NCBI GenBank assembly: GCA_023362775.1
Contig: JALMGJ010000002.1
Span: 56,328,914-56,392,913, forward strand
DNA: 64,000 nt
Origin: Charina bottae
Lineage: Eukaryota > Chordata > Lepidosauria > Squamata > Charinaidae
Direction of reading: 5' to 3'
Shown here piece after piece: positions 1-11,559 of the stretch; the stretch's first letter is position 1; the number at the start of each line of letters is the position of its first letter. The notes beneath the pieces were generated by a model. That model was not told the origin of the DNA. It saw nothing but the letters and a program-made list of their open reading frames with translations, and made no database searches. The translations under genes were made by a program, and so were the position numbers.

Positions 1-820
1 CAACATCAAGGCAAGCTGGTGGGTTCATACAAAATGTAACTGAAGCATACAGGCCCACAGACAGACCAAATGTAACCTGGCATGATAATGACAGCAGAAG
101 ACTGATTACACCTCTCTGAAAGGGAACCAATATATTGTTTCATAAAGATTAATGCAGGAAATCTTGTGAAGGGGTTTGCATGCTCTTATTAAAAAAGATA
201 AGCGTGACTTGGAAGTGGGAAGGCAGGAGGGAAAGGCTGAATGCAAACGGCTGTTTAATTTCCTTCCAAAGCAAATAGGAGGCTGAAGAGAAAAGAACTG
301 TGATATGTGTGATGGGCTTGTGAAGGCAGCCTCTTAGACAGCAGCTATGAAGATGTACAACACAGTGCCAGAGACATATTGAACTGCAAATCATCTGAAA
401 CCCATTCCCATGCTCCCCTAATATTTCCTTATTCTCTAGATACATAGAGTGATAGCAACAGATGCAGGCTATTATAGGGATACAAAAAGAAAGCAAACAA
501 GATCAAGATTGGGGGCTTTACAAAGCATGCTTGGAGTTTTCTTTGTCTTCCAGTCAGAATGGCTGAGGCAGGATATTGAAGTGAAAAACTCAGTGCTGTC
601 TAGACAACAAAGCTCTGTAATTTAATAAGTTCAACAAACTAGGGTAGAGATCCAGCAACAAACTGCCTCCACAGGCACTGCTTCAGCTGTAAGAAATGCC
701 CGGCTGAATCCCATCAAAGGTCATGAAGTCCAACATTCTGACCCCCAAAAGTGATGCCATCCCATGCTGCTAATGAGAAGCGCTGTACTTTGGGTTTTAG
801 GAAGCTACTCCTGGACTGCT
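1..820. other. Unassigned 5' stretch
   Basis: AT-rich sequence with no repeat family or coding exon I can recognise. A 115-codon antisense frame at 149-496 has no recognisable motif and is probably chance. Confidence 0.5.
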
Positions 821-860
821 CTGTGTGCATATGCAGAGCTCTGTGTGCATATGCAGAGCT
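821..860. repeat. Perfect 20-bp tandem doublet
   Basis: A 20-bp unit (ctgtgtgcatatgcagagct) occurs at 821-840 and again at 841-860 without a mismatch. It sits just upstream of the G-rich sequence that leads into the first L2 element. Confidence 0.9.
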
Positions 861-869
861 TGTGATCTT

Positions 870-3855
870 GCCCCGTGAAGCTACCTAGGGATGATCCAGG
901 GGCTGTGGGGTGATGGATGGGGATGTGTGTGTGTGGTTGATCCTCTCCCCTGGGTGAGAGTGGGGTTGGGGGGTTTGGTGAAGTGGCTCCCTACTGGGTG
1001 GGTGAAAGCGACCAGGTGCTTGTGGTTGTGTGGTTGTTGGGATATGAGTGGGGGTGGGTGATGACCTACAGGTGCTGAGAGTGCTATAGCACCTTTAGGG
1101 TTTTTACTTTGCCCCTTGGTTGGGTGTATTTTGTATGTGTGTTGTTTGGAGGGGGGTTCTCTTTAGATCGAGAGGGGAGGTTCAAGGATGGGGGATGGAG
1201 AGACTTGTGGGGTGGATAGGATGGGGAGCAGATCTCAGTGGTGTCAGGTATGGGGAAATATGGTGGGAGACGGGGGGGCTTTGTTTTCAGGGAACATGAC
1301 CTCGATGCCTCGTACCAATCTTGCGTTCCACCCCCCTGAGCTCAACCCAAAGGCTTGGTCAGCAGACCTACAACTGCCCAGGTTTTAGGCTGTTGCTCCT
1401 GAATGCCAGATCAGTCTGCAATAAGGCTCCTCTTATTGCTGATCTTATCATCACGGAGAAGGCTGATCTGGCATGTGTCACCGAAACATGGCTGGGGCCA
1501 GAGGGGGGGGGTCCTCTCTCTGAAATGTGCACGGCTGGTTTTCAAGTGTGGCACCAGCCTAGACTGCAGGGCAGGGAAGGAGGTATTGCTGTTGTTATCC
1601 GAGAATCTCTGGTGGCTACCAGGGGCGCCGCTCCACAAGTGCCTGGTTGTGAGACCCTTTTTCTTAGGCTGGGCTCTAGGGATCAGTTGGGATTGCTGCT
1701 GCTGTACCAGCCTCCCTGCTGCATGGCAGCCTCCCTGCCCAAGCTCCTTGATCTCACCGCAGGGTTGGCAGTGGAGTTTCCCAGGCTTATGGTTCTGGGA
1801 GACTTCAACCTGCCTTCCCTGGGAGTGGGATCGGAGGTAGCTTGGGTGTTCATGGAAACCATGACTTCCATGGGCCTATCCCAAGTCATCCAGGGCCCGA
1901 CTAGGAATAGTGGTCACACTACTGATTTGGTGTTCTTGTCGGAGCGTTGCTTTTGTGATCTGGAATTGGTGGACCTATCTCTGGTCCCCCTGTCATGGTC
2001 AGATCACGCCCTAGTGGCTATGAGCTTCTCTAGGGCCACACCCCTCCACAGGGAGGCAGGACCTATTAGATCAGTCTGCCCCCGGCAACTGGTGGACCCA
2101 ATTGGGTTCCAGAGGGAGCTAGGGGTTATAACTGAGGATCTGCTGCGTAGTCCTGCTGAGACCTTGGTCACCGCCTGGAATAGGAGGGTGACTGAGGCTC
2201 TAGACAAGATTGCACCCATGCGACCGCTCCCGACCTGTGGACCATTTCGGGCCCTGTGGTATACGGAGGAACTAAAAGGAATGAAATGGATCAAGAGACG
2301 TCTAGAGCGTCGCTGGCAGAAGACGAAGAACAAATCTGACTGAACACAGGTAAAAGCTGCTACTGAAGCCTACCTCGTGGAGATTCGTGCGCCAAAGAGG
2401 CAATACTTCTCTGCACTAATAACATCTGCAGATAATTGCCCGGTGGCTCTTTTTAAGGTGACCCATCTCCTTCTGGGTAAGGAGGAGTCAGGGGTGTACC
2501 TGCAGGGCCGCACTGAGGAATTTGCAGATTTTCTGACAGATGAAATCACTCAGATTTGTTCCCAGTTGGATGCCAGCATGGATAATGGTCTGGTGGAGAT
2601 GCCTGAGGTAGGTTCTTGCCCAGTTATCTGGGAACACTTTGACTCTGTGACTCCTGAGGAAGTGGACAGGATCCTAGGAACTGTGAGCTCAGTCACCTGT
2701 GTGTGAGATCCATGTCCCTCCTGGCTGGTAAAAGCCTCCCAGGAGGTGATATGTGGGTGGGTACTGGCGGTGACTAATGCATCTCTGGAGGAGGGGGTTA
2801 TGCCCCAGCCTCTTAAAGAAGCTGTGGTTCGCCCCCTCCTTAAGAAGTCATCGCTGGATCCCACCCTGATGGACAGTTTTCGTCCTGTCTCCAACCTCCC
2901 CTTTTTGGGGAAGGTTGTTGAGAAGGTGGTTGTGCTGCAGCTCCAGAGGATCCTGGATGAAACTGATTATCTGGACCCCTTTCAGTCAGGATTCAGGCCT
3001 GGATATGGGACAGAAACAGCATTGGTCGCACTTTTCGAAGATCTCTGGCAGGAGCAGGATGGAGGGTGTGCAACCATTGTGGTTCTACTTGACTTCTCGG
3101 TGGCTTTCGATACCATCAACCATGGTATCCTTCTGGAGTGGCTTCGGGGGTTGGGGGTGGGGGGCACTGTGTTGTCCTGGTTTACCTCCTTCCTCTGGGG
3201 CCGTTTCCAGTCGGTGTTGATCGGGGGCAAGAGGTCCCGCCCTCGGCCCCTGCTTTGTGAGGTGCCACAGGGGTCGGTGCTCTCTCCGCTCCTGTTCAAC
3301 ATCTACATGAAGCCACTGGGTGAGATCATCTGTCACCATGGGGTATGCTGATGATACTCAGTTATACATCTCTGCCCAGGGTGAATTAAGTGATGCCGCA
3401 ACTGCCCTTTCCCAGTGCCTGGAGGCTGTTGAGGTCTGGATGGGAAGCAACAGGTTGAAGTTGAACCCTGGCAAGAAGGAATGGCTGTGGGTTTGGGACT
3501 CTTTGGTTTCCAGAGAATTGCCATCTTTGGTCTTGGATGGGGTTGCACTGTCCCAGACAGACCCTGTGCATAACTTGAGGGTTCTCCTGGACTCACAACT
3601 CCTGCTTGAAGAGCAGGTGGCAGTCATGGCCAGGAAAGCCTTTGCACAACTGCGTGTTGTGCACCAGCTATGCCCATTCCTGGACCAACAAGCCCTTCTC
3701 ACAGTCACCAATGCCCTAGTCACCTCCCGTTTGGACTATTGTAATACACTCTACATGGAGCTGCCCTTGAAAAGTATCCAGAAGCTTCAATTGGTACAAA
3801 ATGCAGTGGCCCGCATAGTTTTGCACAAGCCTAGTCTTGCCTATGTGTCACCTCT
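870..3855 (+). mobile_element. L2-clade LINE, 5' and central part (copy 1)
   Basis: Non-LTR retrotransposon. A G/T-rich leader (about 870-1330) precedes a broken ORF2 with APE endonuclease and reverse transcriptase. The RT has the L2-type signature RPVSNLPFLGK followed by DPFQSGFRPGYGTETAL, and YADDTQLYI. The L2 body is interrupted at 3855 by an LTR element flanked by a cctct duplication and resumes at 5806. The exact 5' boundary is uncertain. L2 elements with AAAT-type tails are abundant in squamate genomes. Confidence 0.85.
1384..3855 (+). pseudogene. L2 ORF2 (APE endonuclease + reverse transcriptase), broken
   Basis: The endonuclease domain comes first: NARSV near 1405, TETWL (catalytic Glu) near 1482, GDFNLPS near 1799 and SDHALVAM near 2000. 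The RT domain follows: RPVSNLPFLGK near 2885, DFSVAFDTINH (motif A) near 3090, [13 protein letters not shown] (motif B) near 3262, YADD (motif C) near 3347 and LNPGKKEW (motif D) near 3465. One frame runs from 1384 to about 3340 but carries in-frame stops at 2341 and 2704. A small deletion near 3340, just before YADD, then shifts the frame. The frame continues to 3855, where an LTR element interrupts it. The 3' end of the gene continues at 5806-6180. It is dead but only lightly decayed. The encoded enzyme would nick DNA and reverse-transcribe its own RNA in target-primed integration. Confidence 0.85.
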
Positions 3856-4569
3856 TGTCAGAGTTTAGTCTGACTCTGACTCTGAGCTTGAGGAAAATGA
3901 AACTTACCTCAGAGACAAAACCAATACTGAGCAGCAACTGGCGTAGGGTCAAAAGTGCGATACTCGTGATCCATCTTGTGATGAACAGGTGTAGGAGTCC
4001 AGACCTGGAGATGACAGAGCAGCGTGGGAGAATCCTGGAGAGCTGATTGGTCAGGAACCTGGAACTAAGTCTAGGGCACCAATCACAGCACGAGAAAGAA
4101 GGGTGGAGAAGCGCACCAAGCAGAAGGAAGCCCGATTGGCTCCTGAGGAGAAGAGGTGTTAGGAGAACAGGATAAAAGGGCGCCAGCACAAGCAACAGGT
4201 TGCTGGTGACAAACATTCCACTGAGCTAACAGCTTCTTCAGGAGAAGTCCAGCCAGAACAGTCCTTGGAGTCCTGCCCTGTAGCCACCGCAGAACCAGAG
4301 CAAGAGCATCTCCTCATTTCTGAATTGACCCCAGCTGCATTAGAAGCAAGTTCGCTGCAGCATCAAGGAGATGGAACCTTGTCACATAGTTTTTCAGCAA
4401 GCCCAGCTAAGAAGGCTTCGGTCGCTTTGGGCATTCACCAACTTGTGTCGATAGCTTCACAGCATTCAGCAGCTATGGCAAAGCAGCGTTTCGACGCTTC
4501 AGTTAAGTACTTCGTCCTCGTGTGTTTTGTCGTGCTCATTCGGTGCAGCTGCATTCTACCAGTTGGGAG
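3856..4569 (+). mobile_element. Left part of an LTR element inserted in L2
   Basis: This sequence starts TGTCAG immediately after the L2 bases cctct (3851-3855). It is not L2 and contains a TATA-like stretch (gataaaaggg near 4170), as expected of a U3 promoter region. It ends abruptly at the L2-tail/flank block that begins at 4570. The presumed right end of the same LTR is at 5157-5805, which ends in ACA and is followed by a second cctct. I infer one LTR (solo, or part of a larger element) split by rearrangement. The superfamily is not determined and no coding domain is visible. Confidence 0.5.
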
Positions 4570-4878
4570 GCCTTATAAATCTGTTTAATAAATAAATAAA
4601 TAAATAATAAATGCCAAGGGGAAAGGGGAAAGGGGTAGTACCTTTTCTCACTTCCCATAACAGACAGATTGAGCATCTTTGATACTGTAGGTAACATGTA
4701 TCCCAGCAACCGGTATGTGAAAGTAGTATATAGCCTGCACAACTATGGGCCAGTGACAGCTTGATCCTCTATTTATTGTCCTGTAATTCCATTTTTAAAA
4801 AGGTCTGTGTTAGTAGCCATCACTGCACCTTGGGGTGGCAAAGTCCATAGTTTAAATATGTGTCATTTGAAGAAGTTT
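4570..4878 (+). repeat. Duplicated block A, first copy (L2 tail plus flank)
   Basis: These 309 bp match 6272-6580 with only a handful of substitutions (about 98% identity). The block begins gccttataaatctg, runs through the AAAT tail of L2 and continues into about 270 bp of single-copy-looking flank. The second copy continues into native flank, whereas this one is joined at 4878/4879 to L2 RT sequence corresponding to position 3215. That join is the signature of a local tandem duplication. Confidence 0.85.
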
Positions 4879-5155
4879 TGTTGATCGGGGGCAAGAGGTC
4901 CTGCCCTCGGCCCCTGCTTTGTGGGGTGCCACAGGGGTCGGTGCTCTCTCCGCTCCTGTTTAACATCTACATGAAGCCACTGGGTGAGATCATCTGTCAC
5001 CATGGGGTATGCTGATGATACTCAGTTATACATCTCTGCCCAGGGTGAATTAAGTGATGCCGCAAGTGCCCTTTCCCAGTGCCTGGAGGCTGTTGAGGTC
5101 TGGATGGGAAGCAACAGGTTGAAGTTGAACCCTGGCAAGAAGGAATGGCTGTGGG
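4879..5155 (+). repeat. Duplicated block B, second copy (L2 RT segment)
   Basis: These 277 bp match 3215-3491 with about four substitutions. The block carries RT motif B ([14 protein letters not shown]), the same pre-YADD deletion as the first copy, [10 protein letters not shown] and LNPGKKEW. The shared deletion shows that the ORF was already broken before duplication. After 5155 the sequence changes from L2 to LTR-like sequence. Confidence 0.85.
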
Positions 5156-5156
5156 G

Positions 5157-5805
5157 TCTTCTAGTATGGAGCGACCTGTTCTGCCTGGTTTTTCAGGCAG
5201 CATTGCCTAGTGGAACCAGTCCTGTCTGCCTTGCAGTTCCAGTCCAGTCACCTAGTGGTTGCCTATGGGAACCAGTCCAGTCTGCCTTCTAGTTTGCCAG
5301 TGAATCCAGTCCAGCGTGATTGCAGATCCAGTCCAGTGTAGTCCTGGGAATGCAGAGGAACCCTGTCCAGTCCTGCCCTGCAGAACCAGTCCAGCAGTAT
5401 CCTAAGAATCCAGATGAACCTTGCCAAGAATCCAGTCCAGTCCTGCCCTGCAATTCCAGTCCAGTATTGTCCTGTGGACCAGAAGAACCTTGTCCAGCCT
5501 GCCTTGTAGACTTCTTGTTCCAGTCTCCTGTCAGCCATGCCAAGTAACCAGTTTAGCCCTGTTTCCCAGTATTTCAGAAGAAACCAACCTAGCATCTTGA
5601 TCCAGAACTGTTGTTCTACTTGTTGTTGTGAACTCTAGTTGTGCCATTGCATAGCATCCTACCTTCAAGTGCAACCTGTTGTGAATCTCCAATTGATCCA
5701 AGCAATCTTCAGTTGAGTTTATGGACTTAACTTTGTAAATAGTTTTTTATAGTAATAAAAACTATTTTCTTAAAGTTCTGGTGGTCTCATACTCCGAACA
5801 GAACA
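5157..5805 (+). mobile_element. Right part of an LTR element (R/U5-like end)
   Basis: The sequence is rich in repeated ccagtccag / tcctgccctgca words. Near its end is a polyadenylation-like AATAAA within a T-rich stretch (about 5752), and it terminates ...GAACA at 5805, directly followed by cctct (5806-5810). The same five bases precede the TGTCAG start at 3856, which supports a single LTR insertion with a 5-bp TSD. The repeated words also appear in weaker form in the left part near 4245-4275. Confidence 0.5.
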
Positions 5806-6300
5806 CCTCTTTTGCGGGAGCTGCATTGGTTGCCAGTTTGCTTCCAGGTACAATTCAAGGTGCTGGTTATCACCTTTAAAGCCCTCCATGGCTTGGGGCG
5901 AGGTTATTTGCAGGACCACTTTTCCCCAGTCACATCCACCCGGCCCACCAGAGCGGGGAGGCAGGGCATGTTGCGGGTCCTTTCAGTTAGGGAGGTACAT
6001 CTAGTGGGACCAAGGAAAAGGGCCTTCTCCATAGTGGCCCCCTCCCTTTGGAACATCATTCCCCCAGATATAAGATTGGCCCCCTCCTTGCTCCTGTTCC
6101 AGAAGGCCCTGAAGACATGGTTCTGTCAACGGGCCTGGGGACCCCAAGCTGCTTCGGAGCCAATCAAGTGGCTGGTATGAATGTGTTTGCTGCCGCTGGG
6201 AGTTGGGGTGGCTATTGTGTTTTTATGGTTTTTAATTCTGTAAGCCGCCTGGAGTCACCGTGTGTGAGTGAGCCTTATAAATCTGTTTAATAAATAAATA
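5806..6300 (+). pseudogene. L2 ORF2 C-terminus and 3' tail (continuation of copy 1)
   Basis: The L2 reading frame resumes exactly where it stopped at 3855: [19 protein letters not shown], then AFSIVAPSLWN and ALKTWFCQ, the conserved C-terminal region of L2 ORF2. The frame closes near 6180 and is followed by a short 3' UTR with gtaagccgcctggagtcac and an AAAT-rich tail. It is open as read and intact relative to other L2 copies in the window. Confidence 0.8.
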
Positions 6301-6580
6301 AATAAATAATAAATGCCAAGGGAAAAAGGGAAAGGGGTGGTACCTTTTCTCACTTCCCATAACAGACAGATTGAGCATCTTTGATACTGTAGGTAACATG
6401 TATCCCAGCAACTGGTATGTGAAAGTAGTATATAGCCTGCACAACTATGGGCCAGTGACAGCTTGATCCTCTATTTATTGTCCTGTAATTCCATTTTTAA
6501 AAAGGTCTGTGTTAGTAGCCATCACTGCACCTTGGGGTGGCAAAGTCCATAGTTTAAATATGTGTCATTTGAAGAAGTTT
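6272..6580 (+). repeat. Duplicated block A, second copy
   Basis: Partner of 4570-4878 (309 bp, about 98% identical). Here the block is in its native context: it follows the complete L2 3' end and continues into ordinary flank (ccttttgtctgccc). Confidence 0.85.
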
Positions 6581-7378
6581 CCTTTTGTCTGCCCTGAAAT
6601 CCAGCTGCAGTGGATGACACTAATTCTGATGTTATGAAAATGGCAGGGAAAAAAAAGCCTCCCTATTCTATGTATTCTATAAACCCTTATCATATCACCT
6701 GTTTAGATATGAGAGGAGTTTGCTTTGGGAATCTTCTGATGGCTTCCTTGGAATCCCCAAATTAAATGAACATCCATTCATAATTTTAAATGCAGAAATC
6801 AAAGTTGCCAAAACTTGTATAAGTTTTTGCTATTATCAGCTGAAATCTTGCATGATTTTCTCCAAGAACACCAAACCCTTGCAAAATTTTGAAGGTACTG
6901 TACTTAAAAATAATGAGGTTTTGATTGCAAATGCCCAGTTCTCAGAAGGTTTGGCAATCTTGCACAATTTCAGCTATTTTTTTAAATGTTATTTTTATTT
7001 GGGGAAAGACTGCATCCCTGCACAAAAAGCACATGAGTGCAACTAGCACTTAAGAAGCACCTGTTCTATGATTAAGAAGGTCTAAGATTATAGTACCATC
7101 ATTTACTTGCTCTACCTCTCTTCCTGATCTTTTGGATATCCTTTTCTATGTTTTTCCCTACATTTACCATATTCTTTTTGAGATGTGTTGGCCAAACTGT
7201 GCATAATATAGATGGCTTCACCAAAGACCCATAGAAAAGGATTACAATACCAGGAGTGAAATTTTCAGTTGTTTTCATAATGATCCTCAATGTGGAATCA
7301 ACCTTTTTCACAGTAAAGGCTTCCTTGATCAAGTTTGATTCCAAATGACTTCATGGATACCATATATCCATATATATA
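6581..7378. other. Unassigned flank
   Basis: AT-rich sequence with no repeat family I recognise. A 108-codon frame at 6720-7046 shows no domain or compositional sign of coding. Confidence 0.5.
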
Positions 7379-7800
7379 GGGCATGCTACGGATCCCGTCC
7401 ATAAAGGAATGTCACCTGACGGGGTCTAGGAGGCGTGCCTTCTCGATAACGGCGCCCACCCTTTGGAATATGCTACCCCCGGAGGTGAGGCAGGCCTCAT
7501 CGCTCCCAGCCTTCAGAAAGAGCTTAAAGACCTGGTTCTGCCGCCTTGCGTGGGGGGAGGGGGGGAACAGTTCCTCTTGGGGATGGCTGGTGCCATAGGG
7601 CCCTTTTAAACATCCAAACATCACACCACCGCATCTTGGATTTTTATATTTAATTTTAATATATTAGAGTGTTTTATTGGGTTGTTTTAATTGTCGGATT
7701 TTAATTTTTGTGTTTTGTAAACCGCCCAGAGTTCCCTTGCGGGGAGATGGAGCGGTATATAAATTGAAACATAAATAAATAAATAAATAAATAAATATAT
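7379..7800 (+). mobile_element. L2 3' end, 5'-truncated (second subfamily)
   Basis: The insert starts abruptly at the L2 C-terminal region: MLRIPSIKECHL, then RRAFSITAPTLWNMLPPEV and SLKTWFCRLAW (frame 7383-7598). The 3' UTR follows, with gtaaaccgcccagagttccc and a terminal (AAAT)n run at about 7770-7797. Its tail differs from the first L2, so it is a different subfamily. Confidence 0.85.
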
Positions 7801-7900
7801 CCAAGTACTTTTCTTGCCAGCAATGCAGAAATGGTTTACCATTACTTTCTGGCCCCCTTTTCCCCCTGACCTCTTAATCTGGCTCTCAGCACTGTGATGT

Positions 7901-7970
7901 CCTGATGGTTTCCCATCCAAGTACCAGCCAGGTCTAACTTTCTTTAGCTTTCCTAGAATAGCCAAGACTG
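7901..7970 (-). repeat. 5S rRNA-like fragment (5S-derived SINE relic)
   Basis: The plus strand reads tcccatccaagtaccagcca followed by ggtctaac and ttagctttc. This matches the reverse complement of the internal promoter half of vertebrate 5S rRNA with several substitutions. It is far too short and diverged to be a gene. A 5S-headed SINE remnant is the likeliest explanation. Confidence 0.45.
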
Positions 7971-8192
7971 GCAAGACTCTGCCACCAACATTAGCTATAC
8001 ATTATAACATACTTTGCATTTGCTTGCACTGAACTGCATTTTCCATGTTAATGCTCATTCCACTAGTTCAAAGGGGTTCGTTTGGAGTTCTCTAGTGCAC
8101 CTTTTTGTCTTAACCATCTTAATTTGATTTCTTAAGCTAACGTAGTCACCTTGCTGCTGAACTCTAACTACTGATTGAGTTAAAATGCACTA

Positions 8193-9007
8193 CAGGTAGT
8201 CCTTGCTTAATGACCATTCATTCAGCAACTTTTCGAAGTTACGATGGTGCTGAGAAAGAGAAGACCACTTATGCCTGGTCCTCAAAGTTATGGCCATTGC
8301 AGTGCCCCGCAGTCACGTGATCAAACTTTGGTCACTTGGCAGCCACCTGCATTTATGACCACAGGTTGCACTTCAACTTCCCCCCACCTGCCTATCTCCC
8401 CGCCATCTCTGCCCTTTTGCCCCCTGTGCACTCTGCCACCCCTGTTGCCCCTGCTGCCATGCGCTATGCCACCCCTGCCACCCTGTGCTCCACCGCCCCT
8501 GCTGCCCCCAGCTGACCTTTGCTGTCTTCTTCCTCCTGCTGCTGACGAGGCATGCCTGGCCTGGCCCTTTGCAAGGCAGCTGCTGGCTGTGCAAGGCCTT
8601 CTTCCTGAGGCCATGTGAAGCTTTCTCATGAGGCTTCAGGAAGGTCACACACAACCTTGGGAAGAAGGTGGAGCACACGATGGCTTGCATGCCTTCCTGT
8701 CCCCAACAGCAGCCATCCCCAGCCTGTTTGCACTCCCGCAGCACCGCTGCAGCCACTTACCCACCACCAGCCTGCTTGTGAGCTGCCTGGGACTTGCGAC
8801 TTCCTGCCAGCTTCCCCGTTTTGTTTGTTTTTTGGAAGCCGGCAGGAAGTTGCCAGGAGACTACAGGCACTCCTCGCTTAATGACGGCAGTGGGGACTGC
8901 CATGATTGCCATTGCTAAGCAATGCAGTCATGTGATGTCACACATTATGACCGCATCGCTTAGCGACAGAAATTCCGGTCCCAATTACCATTGTTAACCG
9001 AGGAGTC
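8193..9007 (+). mobile_element. Non-autonomous inverted-repeat DNA element, long form
   Basis: It begins caggtagtccttgcttaatg and ends with the diverged inverse (gttaaccgaggagt). The sub-terminal sequence at 8864-9007 is itself a near-palindrome of about 145 bp. The middle is GC-rich and pyrimidine-biased, with a gaagccggcaggaag inverted pair. The same family lies at 46502-47142 in opposite orientation, and shorter relatives are at 25708 and 59217. No transposase is present. Open frames of 124 and 127 codons here are low-complexity proline/glycine products of the GC-rich core. Confidence 0.7.
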
Positions 9008-9811
9008 TCAATACAGTTTCCTGGAAGGCTAGAATATTTATCTCTCTCCATCTCTCAGGTAGAGCTGCCTCTCTAAAATTGTCATGGCTTCAAGAAGGTG
9101 GGTATGAGAAGGTTAACATTTTTCAGGACTAAAGCTGAAGTCATCAGAGCACATTTTACAGTTTTATTTGGGGTGTGCTTTGCTTGCAGACTCTAATAAG
9201 TTTGCCACAGTTCCTTTGCTCATGCTAACTGACAACACATGTTCTATATTTTAGGACAAAATATACCTCCAGAAGAACTCAGCTCTGTTTTTATTCTTAG
9301 TGGCTCCTTTCCTTCATGCAGCTTTTGCTCAATTTGACTGCTGTGGTAGGTCATCAGGGCTGAGGATGAGAGTCTGGTAGTTAAATTTCTCTCCTCTGTT
9401 GTATTTTTTATTTTGTGATCTAAAAAGAATCTGGGTCACAAGATTCAGACAAGCCTCATTTTAAAAAGGACAAGCTGAGCTGTATTCTTTTCTCTTACCT
9501 GACAGGCTCCAAAAAGTCTGCTAGTAATTCCTCAAATGCTTGTTACCTTAAAAGGGATAATTGCTTCAGCTAGGCTGAGCTAGGGCAGTCACATGTTACA
9601 TTGATTACTATGGCAACTGATTATTTGTTATCAACAAGTTAATTTGTATAGAAAAGAGATCTTTTGTTTAAGCCGGTTGGCTATGCTTATCTCAACTGAG
9701 TTTTTCTGCCGGTAGGCCTCTCTGAGGTGAAAACAGATTCCTGTAAATATGTTTTTTGTTGTATTGAATAAATGCAACTATATTTTTACTGCAAAAGTTT
9801 ATTTTTATTGA

Positions 9812-9813
<2 letters not shown>
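9008..9813. other. Unassigned stretch
   Basis: No recognisable gene or repeat family. Confidence 0.5.

Positions 9814-9863
<50 letters not shown>
9814..9863. repeat. (CT)n microsatellite
   Basis: About 50 bp of uninterrupted CT dinucleotides. Confidence 0.98.
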
Positions 9864-9866
<3 letters not shown>

Positions 9867-10222
9867 TCTGCAACTCTGCATTTAAAAATAAATACAGTAT
9901 TAATAACATCCTCTACATCCAACAATTGCTAGAAAAGATGAGGTTTAATGGCATGTAGCTTTCCTATAAACTCATGCTTAATTGCTCCTGGATTAGCGCA
10001 AATGGAATTCACTGGCAGTAGACACGGTTTTCTCTTACTATCTCAGTTTGCTGGATACGAAGTCTTATTCTTCTCAGTGCAAAAGGGCATCTTTCCTTCA
10101 CGCTGCAGTCTCAGAGGCTTGGGAAACCTGCCACTTCGATCACTGTCATACAGGCTGTCATATGAGTTCATCTCATACCTCCTCATTGCACATTCTCGTG
10201 CTTTGCCAGTTAGGTGTGGCAC
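9864..10222. other. Unassigned stretch
   Basis: No gene or repeat family recognised. Confidence 0.5.
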
Positions 10223-10300
10223 TTGATTGATTGATTGATTGATTGATTTGTCATTTAGATTTATAAGGCCACCCAACTCAATACTGATTTGGAGTGGCAA
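10223..10300 (-). mobile_element. L2-type 3' tail fragment with (TTGA)n
   Basis: A (TTGA)n run (10223-10249) is followed by atttataaggccacccaactc, which is an L2 3' end read on the minus strand (gagttgggtggccttataaa). Only the last roughly 50 bp of the element remain. Confidence 0.55.
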
Positions 10301-11559
10301 TTATACAGTAGCTGAAGATAGCTGAAAATTCTCCACAAGAAAGGAGCTGTTCTGTCACTTTTTCTTCTTGAAAAGATGTTGGTCCGATAAAGGGAACAAC
10401 TCAAGATAGATGCAAACATTGAAGAGTTTATTGTTTCTGCTAATCTTTTTCCAGACCATTCCCCCCCCCCCTCTGGCATGGAATTCTGAGAAGAATCCTT
10501 ACCTAGAAAAGATTTAAACCCTTTAAGTGTATACAGTAGCTATTTGACGGTGAGAAGGCATCCTTCAAATATAAAGAAATTGACACTCAAGGAAGTCAAT
10601 GTTGCTGTTCTTTTTCCTTGCTCCCCATAATGCTCAATACAGCAACTAATATTCTATGAAAATATTTATCATTCATTCTATGGGAATGATTCATAATTGC
10701 CCAAACAGGGCAAATTTGTTATATCTGCCCTAGTAATTTGACTTGAGTTTTAAGAGCATTTCTACTTCAAAGGGAGTCCAGGATTGATGCCCTCAGGGAC
10801 AAAATGTCCCCCAACATTCTCCTTGGTGCCTGCCAAGCTCCCTGCCCTATCATTTATTTTTTAAAGATTGCTTTATTTTTTTTAAAAAAAGAACAAGATC
10901 ATAGGTATGTGATAGAAGCTACAATGATGGCACATGTACCAAGATATCATTATGCAAATGATGAAAACCATGAAATTTGTGTCATCTGCATGACATTATT
11001 ATGACACATGTGATATCAGTTGCTTGACTGCAGACCCCAGGAATGAGAAGCTAGCATGCTGATAAATAATGCTTTAACCTCAAAGGTATAACCTGTAGTT
11101 CCAAGAATACCTTTGGGCCCCTCACACAACCTTCAAAAATTAAATGATGGGTGGCTGAAGTGCAGTGTTTTGGGTCTCCTTGGGTAAATGGGTATTTGGT
11201 GATTGGCCACATGCACCACAACAGCCATGTTTTTAGCATGTTCTCAACATTCAAATGTTGGCTGGGGAGCCTCATTCTAATTGCTCATCAGGAAGGTACT
11301 TTTATTACAGCATCTTAGGACAAAAATGAATAATATTTAAAATCAGATTTGAGCTGCAAAAAACCAGATGGCCAAAGAGTGGCTCAAACAGACCTCCCAA
11401 ATACTCTTTACTGGCATCCAGTAGTTATCCAGATGTTTGCAATTTAGATCTGGTAGACCTATTCAAATATTCACCTCTAAATTTTCTTCCTATAGCTGAA
11501 AGCAATTTTAAATCAAATACTGGCATGTGGCTATAGTTAACCTACCCATGCATATTATG
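10301..11559. other. Unassigned stretch
   Basis: AT-rich, with poly-T/poly-A runs near 10850-10890. No family recognised. Confidence 0.5.

Noticed and set aside
8244..8756. Proline-rich and glycine/arginine-rich open frames on both strands
   Set aside because: They lie in the GC-rich core of an inverted-repeat DNA element; the related element at 46.5-47.1 kb gives similar low-complexity frames in several registers.
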